Assembly: GCF_030369675.1 (NCBI RefSeq) | Contig: NZ_CP128477.1 | Span: 1,302,001 to 1,366,000 of the forward strand | DNA length: 64,000 nt | Direction: 5' to 3' | Source: Peteryoungia algae | GTDB lineage: Bacteria > Pseudomonadota > Alphaproteobacteria > Rhizobiales > Rhizobiaceae | Shown here: one piece after another, positions 58,664 to 64,000 of the stretch | How positions within the stretch are numbered: the stretch's first letter is position 1 | Layout: every line of letters begins with the position of its first letter | The notes under the pieces: generated by a model | Database searches by the model: none | The model's input: the letters and a program-made list of their open reading frames with translations, nothing else | What the model was told of the DNA's origin: nothing | Position numbers and translations under genes: made by a program

Positions 58664-58917
58664 GGGGTCTTGCTCCGGCGGAAATGGGAATTTGCCGCTA
58701 TGTAGGCGAATTGCGCCGAGGGAGCAATGCAGGGAGGCGGCAATCGACGGAAAATACCGGAGATCTGGCCTCTGACCTTCTTCTGGCGCATCGACCGCAC
58801 CTTCAGTCAACCGACGCGCAACGAACAAGATGCATCTCCCCTAATTGAGGATGCCGGGGAACACCAGTCTTGCACAAGGGGTCGAGATATCCTCCTATCG
58901 CGCCAAGGGAGAACCGA

Positions 58918-59844
58918 ATGTTTTCAGATCTGAATTTTCACCAGTCGCCGACCGGCGCCCGTCTCGCCTATCATCATCAACAGTCTGAGACTGCCCCGCG
59001 TGGCATCGTCATCGTCTGTCATGGCCTTGCCGAACATTCCCGCCGCTACCGCGCTTTTGCCGAAGCGCTGGCTGCGCACGGCTATCACGTCTATGCCCAT
59101 GACCATCGCGGCCATGGCGAGACCACGGCTGCGGACGCAAGCCTTGGGCTTTTTGCGCGCAAGAACGGCTATGCCAAGGCCATCGCCGACGTGGTTGCGA
59201 TGCGAGATCTCGCGAGCAGCGCGCATCCCGGACTGCCGATCATACTTTTCGGCCATTCCATGGGTGGCCTGATCGCACTGAATGTGGCGATTGAGAACCC
59301 TCAGGCCTTCCACGCGCTGTCGATCTGGAACTCCAATTTCAATCCCGGACTTGCGGGGCGCTTCGCCCAGGGCGTCCTTTATCTCGAACAGATGCTGAAG
59401 GGCTCGGATGTCCCGTCGCTGGTCCTGCCGAAGGCAACCTTCGCTGCCTGGGGCCGCGCCATCCCGGGTCACCGCACGGCCTTCGACTGGCTGTCGCATG
59501 ATCCGAAAGAGGTGGACGCCTATATTGCCGACCCCCTCTGCGGCTTCGACGCCAGTGTCTCGATGTGGCGCGACATTTTCCGCTTCACCTTTGCCGGAGC
59601 CGACGCGGAACGCCTTGCCCGACTGCCACCGCGGCTTCCGGTCTATCTCGTCGGTGGCGCCGAGGATCCTGCGACCAACAAGGGCCGCGAGATCCGCTGG
59701 CTCGGCCAGCGCATGCTGGATGCCGGCATGACGGATGTCGATGCCACTGTCTATGAAGGCATGCGCCACGAGACGCTGAACGAGATCGGCCGTGAAAAAG
59801 CTGTTGGCGATTTTCTGACATGGCTCGGCAGTCTCTCCCCCTGA
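58918..59844 (+). CDS. Alpha/beta hydrolase, lysophospholipase/monoacylglycerol lipase type
   Basis: ATG 58918 is preceded by AAGGGAG. The 308-aa protein is a serine hydrolase of the Hydrolase_4 (PldB) group. VIVCHGLAEHSRRYRAFAEALAAHGY is the oxyanion-region start and YAHDHRGHGET follows. The nucleophile is Ser114 in FGHSMGGLIALN; the acid is probably the Asp in GGAEDPATNKG and the His is in GMRHETLNE. No signal peptide is present. It likely hydrolyses lysophospholipids or monoacylglycerols in the cytosol. It is a single gene. Confidence 0.9.
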   Translation: MFSDLNFHQSPTGARLAYHHQQSETAPRGIVIVCHGLAEHSRRYRAFAEALAAHGYHVYAHDHRGHGETTAADASLGLFARKNGYAKAIADVVAMRDLASSAHPGLPIILFGHSMGGLIALNVAIENPQAFHALSIWNSNFNPGLAGRFAQGVLYLEQMLKGSDVPSLVLPKATFAAWGRAIPGHRTAFDWLSHDPKEVDAYIADPLCGFDASVSMWRDIFRFTFAGADAERLARLPPRLPVYLVGGAEDPATNKGREIRWLGQRMLDAGMTDVDATVYEGMRHETLNEIGREKAVGDFLTWLGSLSP

Positions 59845-59925
59845 CAGGCGATCTCTTGCCGAAACGGAATGATGCCATGAGAGAATATCAGGTGCGGAGA
59901 CCAAAAACCGGCACTATAGCTCAAC

Positions 59926-59943
59926 TGACAGCAGTTCTTGTCA
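59926..59943. promoter_or_regulatory. Inverted repeat before the CoA-transferase gene
   Basis: TGACA-N8-TGTCA lies 60-77 bp upstream of the CoA-transferase ATG, just after a CTATAG motif. This is a possible operator for the CoA-transferase/TPP-enzyme operon. The evidence is weak. Confidence 0.25.
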
Positions 59944-60002
59944 TGGCAAACGATCCGAGAGCGTCGGATCCGCAGGCCTGACGACAGCTCACAGGATCGC
60001 GC

Positions 60003-61202
60003 ATGACCGCCAAACCCTCCGCCCCGTCACCGCTTGCCGGCATCCGCGTGATCGAACTCGCCCGTGTGCTCGCCGGCCCCTGGGCGGGCCAGATGCTGGC
60101 CGATCTCGGGGCCGACGTGATCAAGGTGGAAAACCCAGACGGCGGCGATGACACCCGCGCCTGGGGTCCCCCCTTCGTGACGGGCGACGATGGCGAAAAC
60201 CTTTCGGCCGCTTATTACCATTCGACCAACCGCAACAAGCGCTCGATAGCCATCGATCTGAAAACGCCGGAAGGCCAGGACATCGTCCGCCGTCTCTGCG
60301 CTTCCGCTGATGTCGTCATCGAGAACTTCAAGCGCGGCGGTCTTGAGAAATATGGCCTCGACTACGAGAGCCTGAAAGCCGTCAACCCGAAGCTCGTCTA
60401 TTGCTCGATCACAGGCTTCGGCCAGAACGGCCCCTACGCCGATTTCGCCGGCTATGACTACATCGTCCAGGGCATGTCCGGCTTCATGTCGATTACGGGC
60501 GAAAAGGACGGAGAACCGATGAAGGCGGGCGTCGCCATCGCCGACATCTTCACCGGCATCTATGCCGTAACCGCGATCCAGGCTGCCATCATTCACGTGA
60601 TGAAGAAAGGTCAGGGCCAATTCGTCGATATGGCGCTGCTCGACGTGATGTCGGCCGTACTCGCCAACCAGAACATGAACTATCTGATCTCGGGCAAGCC
60701 GCCGACGCGGCTCGGCAATGCCCATCCCAATATCAGCCCCTATGAAGTGGTCCCCACCGCCGACGGTCACCTGATCCTCGCCGTCGGGAATGACGGGCAG
60801 TTCAGGCGCCTCTGCACGATTCTGGGCATCCCGGCGATCGCCGAAGACGAGCGCTTTGCCACCAACAAGGCCCGCGTCGCCCACAAGGTCGATGTCCGCG
60901 CGACCGTGACCGCCGAGACAGTAAAGTGGCAGAAGCGCGACTTGCTTACCGCCTGTGAGGCGAATGCGGTGCCTGCCGGGCCGATCAACTCGATCGAGGA
61001 AATGTTCGCCGATCCTCAGATACAGGCGCGCGGCCTGAAGATCGACCTCGCCGACGACAAGGGCACTGCGATCCCGAGCGTGCGCACGCCGATCGTGCTC
61101 TCCGAGACCCCCCTGCGCTACGAGCGCCCGAGCCCGCGTATCGGCGAGCACGGCGAAGAAATCCTGGCCGAACTGGCCGAGCTGGAAAGGAAGACGCAAT
61201 GA
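60003..61202 (+). CDS. CaiB/BaiF family (class III) CoA-transferase
   Basis: This 399-aa family III CoA-transferase begins PLAGIRVIELARVLAGPWAG, which binds CoA. It continues with VENPDGGDDTR, VVIENFKRGGLEKYG and the AGVAIADIFTGIYAVTA segment bearing the probable catalytic Asp181. GKGQ-like GQGQFVDMALLD follows, and PYEVVPTADGHLILAVGNDGQF marks the later part. It moves CoA between carboxylic acids. The sequence resembles the succinyl-CoA:dicarboxylate (glutarate/HMG) subgroup as much as formyl-CoA transferase, so the acceptor is uncertain. Its stop overlaps the start of the TPP-enzyme gene. Confidence 0.9.
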   Translation: MTAKPSAPSPLAGIRVIELARVLAGPWAGQMLADLGADVIKVENPDGGDDTRAWGPPFVTGDDGENLSAAYYHSTNRNKRSIAIDLKTPEGQDIVRRLCASADVVIENFKRGGLEKYGLDYESLKAVNPKLVYCSITGFGQNGPYADFAGYDYIVQGMSGFMSITGEKDGEPMKAGVAIADIFTGIYAVTAIQAAIIHVMKKGQGQFVDMALLDVMSAVLANQNMNYLISGKPPTRLGNAHPNISPYEVVPTADGHLILAVGNDGQFRRLCTILGIPAIAEDERFATNKARVAHKVDVRATVTAETVKWQKRDLLTACEANAVPAGPINSIEEMFADPQIQARGLKIDLADDKGTAIPSVRTPIVLSETPLRYERPSPRIGEHGEEILAELAELERKTQ

Positions 61203-62851
61203 AGAGAACCGGCGGAGCGCTGATCGTCGAAGCACTCAAGGCAAATGGCGTCGAGCGCGTTTCCTGCGTTCCCGGCGAAAGTTATCTCGCCGTGCTCGAC
61301 GCGCTGAAAGACAGCGGCATCGAGACGCTGGTCTGCCGCCAGGAAGGCGGCGCCGCAATGATGGCGGACACCTGGGGCCGCCTCACCGGCAAGCCCGGGA
61401 TCTGTATGGTGACGCGCGGTCCGGGCGCCACCAACGCTTCTGCCGGCCTGCATGTCGCAAAACAGGATTCGATCCCGATGATCCTCTTCATCGGTCAGAT
61501 CGGTCGTGACATGAAGGAGCGAGAAGCCTTCCAGGAAGTCGAGTATCGCCGTGCCTTTACCGAATTCGCCAAATGGGTCGGCGAGATCGATGATGCCCGC
61601 CGCATCCCGGAATTCGTCACCCGGGCCTTTGCCGTCGCAACCTCAGGTCGCCCCGGCCCGGTCGTCCTGACACTGCCCGAGGACATGCTGCTCGACGAGG
61701 TCGATGCCCCGCAGGCCAAGGCTTACACCCCGGTCGAGGCGCATCCCGGTCCCAGCCAGATCGCCGCCCTCGGCGAGATGCTGAAAACCGCCAAGCGCCC
61801 CATGGTCGTGCTCGGCGGCACCCGCTGGAGCGAGGCCTCCGTCGCCGGCATCCAGGCCTTTGCGGAAAAGTTCAAGCTGCCGGTCGGCTGCTCCTTCCGT
61901 CGCCAGATGCTCTTCGACCACCTGCATCCGTCATATGCCGGCGATGTCGGCATCGGCATCAACCCGGCGCTGGCGAAAGAAGTGAAGGAAGCCGACCTGC
62001 TGATCCTGCTCGGCAGCCGCTTCTCCGAAATGCCCTCCTCCTCCTACACGCTGATGGACATCCCCTGCCCGGCGCAAAAACTCGTTCACGTGCACCCGGA
62101 CCCGTCCGAACTCGGCCGCGTCTACCGCGCCGATCTTGCCATCTGTGCCGCGCCCGACGAGTTCGTCTCAGCCCTCGCCAGCCTTGATGCGCCCACGGCC
62201 CCGGTCTGGGCCGACCGCACCGAGGCAATGCATGCCGCATACCTCGCCTGGTCGACCCCGCCGAAGTCGAGTCCTGGCCCGGTGCAGATGGGCGAGATCA
62301 TGGAGTGGATCGAGGACAACACGGCGAAGGACACAATCTTCACAAACGGCGCTGGCAACTATGCGACCTGGCTGCACCGTTTCCACCGCTTCCAGGCCTT
62401 CAACACCCAGGCCGCCCCCACCTCAGGCTCGATGGGCTACGGCCTGCCGGCGGCCGTCGCTGCCAAGCAGCTCTTTCCCGAGCGCGAAGTCGTCTGCTTT
62501 GCCGGTGATGGCTGCTTCATGATGCATGGCCAGGAATTTGCGACCGCCATGCGCTACAACCTGCCGATCATCACGCTCGTGATCAACAACGGCATCTATG
62601 GCACGATCCGCATGCACCAGGAGCGTGAATATCCCGGTCGGGTCAGCGCCACCGACCTGACCAATCCCGACTTCGCGGCCCTTGCCAGGGCCTATGGCGG
62701 CCACGGCGAAACCGTCGAGAAAACGGAAGACTTCGCCCCCGCCTTCCTGCGCGCCCGGGCGAGCGGAAAGCCTGCGATCATTGAGATCAAGCTTGATCCG
62801 GAAGCGATCACGCCGACGCGCACCTTGACTCAAATTCGCAACAGGGCGTGA
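61199..62851 (+). CDS. Thiamine-diphosphate-dependent enzyme, acetolactate synthase-like
   Basis: This 550-aa protein has the full layout of TPP decarboxylases and ligases. The Pyr domain has the cofactor-activating Glu49 in CRQEGGAAMMADTWGRLTG and VTRGPGATNASAGLHVA. A central domain follows (PMVVLGGTRWSEASVAGIQAFAEKF). The PP domain has GSMGYGLPAAVAAK and the GDGCFMMHGQEFATAM ... VINNGIYG motif that binds TPP and Mg. It is annotated broadly as acetolactate synthase-like; oxalyl-CoA decarboxylase is a relative. Coupling with a CoA-transferase (ATGA overlap) suggests an acyl-CoA or 2-keto acid substrate. It is not the housekeeping IlvB, since no ilvN is present. Confidence 0.88.
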   Translation: MKRTGGALIVEALKANGVERVSCVPGESYLAVLDALKDSGIETLVCRQEGGAAMMADTWGRLTGKPGICMVTRGPGATNASAGLHVAKQDSIPMILFIGQIGRDMKEREAFQEVEYRRAFTEFAKWVGEIDDARRIPEFVTRAFAVATSGRPGPVVLTLPEDMLLDEVDAPQAKAYTPVEAHPGPSQIAALGEMLKTAKRPMVVLGGTRWSEASVAGIQAFAEKFKLPVGCSFRRQMLFDHLHPSYAGDVGIGINPALAKEVKEADLLILLGSRFSEMPSSSYTLMDIPCPAQKLVHVHPDPSELGRVYRADLAICAAPDEFVSALASLDAPTAPVWADRTEAMHAAYLAWSTPPKSSPGPVQMGEIMEWIEDNTAKDTIFTNGAGNYATWLHRFHRFQAFNTQAAPTSGSMGYGLPAAVAAKQLFPEREVVCFAGDGCFMMHGQEFATAMRYNLPIITLVINNGIYGTIRMHQEREYPGRVSATDLTNPDFAALARAYGGHGETVEKTEDFAPAFLRARASGKPAIIEIKLDPEAITPTRTLTQIRNRA

Positions 62852-62873
62852 CAGACCATTGAACTGCAAAGAG

Positions 62874-62903
62874 AAAAGGCCGGGATCGCTCCCGGCCTTT
62901 TCG
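62874..62903. terminator. Bidirectional terminator between the TPP-enzyme and RidA genes
   Basis: AAAAGGCCGGGA pairs with TCCCGGCCTTTT over a 4-base loop. It serves the plus-strand operon and the convergent ridA-type gene. Confidence 0.9.
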
Positions 62904-62925
62904 TATTATGATTGCGCTCTGAAAA

Positions 62926-63267
62926 TCAGAGAGCAGCCGTGACGATGAACTCGACCAGATAGTCAGGCGTCGCGAGCGGCGCGCCGCTGGTGGCACGGGC
63001 CGGCGGGTTGGCCGGGTCGACCCAGCCTTCCCAGACGGCGTTCATCTCGGCGAAATTCGACATGTCGGAGAGATAGATGATCGTCTGCAGGATCTTCGAC
63101 TTGTCCGAACCGGCAGCGGCCAGCAGGCGGTCGACTTCTGCAAGCGCCGACTTCGACTGTTCGGTGACGGTCGAGCCCTCACCCACCTGGCCGGCGAGAT
63201 AGACGGTATTGCCGTGAACGACCGCGCCGCTCATGCGCTTGCCGGGTTCGATACGCTTGATGCTCAT
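62926..63267 (-). CDS. RidA/YjgF family protein (enamine/imine deaminase type)
   Basis: I placed the start at ATG 63267, preceded by AGGAGA; the longer frame overlaps the TIGR01244 gene. The 113-aa protein begins MSIKRIEPGKRMSGAVVHGN and has VYLAGQVGE, ALAEVDRLLAAAGSDKSKILQ, and the PARATSGAPLA stretch with the conserved Arg that binds substrate carboxylate. Members form trimers and hydrolyse reactive enamines from PLP enzymes or have lost that activity. It lies in the same direction as the next gene, 82 bp apart. Confidence 0.92.
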   Translation of the reverse strand: MSIKRIEPGKRMSGAVVHGNTVYLAGQVGEGSTVTEQSKSALAEVDRLLAAAGSDKSKILQTIIYLSDMSNFAEMNAVWEGWVDPANPPARATSGAPLATPDYLVEFIVTAAL

Positions 63268-63349
63268 GGGAAATCTCCTGCTTGAGGCTGGTTTGAAAAA
63301 CGAACGGGCCGGACGCGATGGCCCGGCCACGGGTAATGGAGATGAAAGG

Positions 63350-63688
63350 TCAGCCCCGCTGGCGCTGCGCGTGCTCGTAGGTCGCAGTCGAACGCGCACC
63401 CGAACGGCAATAGCCAAGCATGGGCCGTTCGAAGTCGTCGAGCGCATCCACCATGCCTGCAACCGCATCCGGCGTGACACCCATCGGGCCCACAGGCACA
63501 TGCGCGATCTTCAACCCGAGTTCTTCCGCGCGCTTGGCGACGGCTGCGAATTCCGGCTGGCCCATCTCCTCGCCATCCGGACGATGGCAAACGATCGACT
63601 TGAAGCCGAGCGCCTTGATCTCGTCGACCTCCTCGACCGTGATCTGGCCACTAACCGAATATTCCTCGTTGATCTGGCGGATGTTCAT
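63350..63688 (-). CDS. TIGR01244 family sulfurtransferase/phosphatase-like protein (Blh domain)
   Basis: This 112-aa cysteine-phosphatase-fold protein begins MNIRQINEEYSVSGQITVEEV. It has the loop YCRSGARST, a C-x5-R active-site motif shared with dual-specificity phosphatases. The middle part SIVCHRPDGEEMGQPEFAAVAKRAEELG matches TIGR01244/DUF442. In other bacteria this domain is fused to a sulfide-metabolising beta-lactamase-like enzyme (Blh); here it stands alone. Whether it acts on phosphate or persulfide cannot be told. Confidence 0.88.
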   Translation of the reverse strand: MNIRQINEEYSVSGQITVEEVDEIKALGFKSIVCHRPDGEEMGQPEFAAVAKRAEELGLKIAHVPVGPMGVTPDAVAGMVDALDDFERPMLGYCRSGARSTATYEHAQRQRG

Positions 63689-63771
63689 CGGGGCTCCTCG
63701 TCAATTCCGTGGGCCAAACATCTACGACGGGCATCCTTGACCGTCAATGCGGCCGGCCATGCAGTGCCACC

Positions 63772-64000
63772 TCAAACGAAGGAAAACGCCAGCCCATAGT
63801 CGCGACTGTCGCCCGGCTGCAAAATGTCGAATTCGCCGCCCGCCTCCAGGTCGGCACGATCGGCCAATCGATGCGAGACCGGCTCGATCCCGAGCACATG
63901 GGCCGGCGCCTTCTGATTTCGCCAAACTTGCAGATGTGGCAGCGTATCCGTCCGGAACCGCACTTTCAGCCGCTTTCCGCCGATCACCGCGATTGGACCG
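63772..64000 (-). CDS. C-terminal part of an aldose 1-epimerase-like (DUF4432-type) protein, truncated by window edge
   Basis: The frame enters from the right edge and ends at TGA 63772-63774, giving about 75 codons. The end reads VRFRTDTLPHLQVWRNQKAP followed by AHVLGIEPVSHRLADRADLE and GGEFDILQPGDSRDYGLAFSF. LGIEPxSH and the final beta-strand pattern are those of galactose-mutarotase-fold proteins. The N-terminal two-thirds are not in the window, so catalytic residues and exact subfamily cannot be checked. Confidence 0.7.
   Translation of the reverse strand, partial: GPIAVIGGKRLKVRFRTDTLPHLQVWRNQKAPAHVLGIEPVSHRLADRADLEAGGEFDILQPGDSRDYGLAFSFV

Overview
The window is about 64 kb of chromosomal DNA from an alphaproteobacterium of the Rhizobiaceae (Rhizobium/Sinorhizobium/Agrobacterium type). 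The evidence is the gene content and order: a complete dcw cell-division and wall cluster with an FtsZ carrying a long linker, pyrophosphate-dependent phosphofructokinase, betaine-lipid genes btaA-btaB, an ArsR-methyltransferase fusion next to metF, and a type A RNase P RNA. From memory this resembles the Sinorhizobium meliloti chromosomal segment around ftsZ1/btaAB/pfp; no alignment was run. Coding density is high. I see no insertion sequence, prophage, CRISPR array or tRNA, so this is core chromosome rather than an island.

Layout. 1-11.4 kb holds housekeeping and small genes: a partial aminopeptidase P, a DUF1127 protein, prmA, an SCO1/SenC copper chaperone with a 51-residue membrane protein, a DUF2189 membrane protein, an orphan cheW behind a decayed chemoreceptor gene, a small secreted protein with an EcfG-type stress promoter, creA, an exonuclease, a DEAD-box helicase, a TIGR02587/TIGR02588 membrane pair and a diguanylate cyclase with a structured leader. 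11.4-18.6 kb (minus strand) holds ligA, an endonuclease/exonuclease/phosphatase-family protein, cardiolipin synthase, recN and bamD. 18.8-39.5 kb (minus strand) is the envelope block: mraZ-rsmH-ftsL-ftsI-murE-murF-mraY-murD-ftsW-murG-murC-murB, a gap holding a GGDEF relic, then ddl-ftsQ-ftsA-ftsZ and lpxC. rnpB lies just upstream of mraZ. 40.3-54.4 kb mixes an FAD oxidoreductase with five peptidoglycan-acting enzymes, a DnaJ-like protein, pfp, a LysE-type exporter, a serine hydrolase, a GGDEF/EAL protein and btaA-btaB. 54.7-64 kb holds a 25-residue membrane protein, metF with its regulator, ettA, a lysophospholipase-like hydrolase, a CoA-transferase/TPP-enzyme pair, a RidA protein, a TIGR01244 protein and the end of a mutarotase-like gene.

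How the genes work together. mraZ to ftsZ makes lipid II and builds the divisome, and lpxC and bamD add outer-membrane synthesis and assembly. The PG hydrolases near 41-54 kb would remodel the same wall. btaA-btaB lets the cell replace phospholipids under phosphate limitation. The fusion regulator and metF form a methionine/one-carbon unit.

The most informative non-coding signals are four TGGGN repeats at exact 10-bp period upstream of mraZ (MraZ operator), a perfect FNR/FixK box between the senC side and the DUF2189 gene, an EcfG promoter, a Pho-box-like site before btaA, a long perfect palindrome before the ArsR-methyltransferase gene, a five-hairpin leader before a diguanylate cyclase, and two gene relics (chemoreceptor, GGDEF). 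I did not find a convincing wholly new multi-gene system. The best candidates for something undescribed are the structured leader, the two tiny membrane proteins and the CoA-transferase/TPP-enzyme operon.
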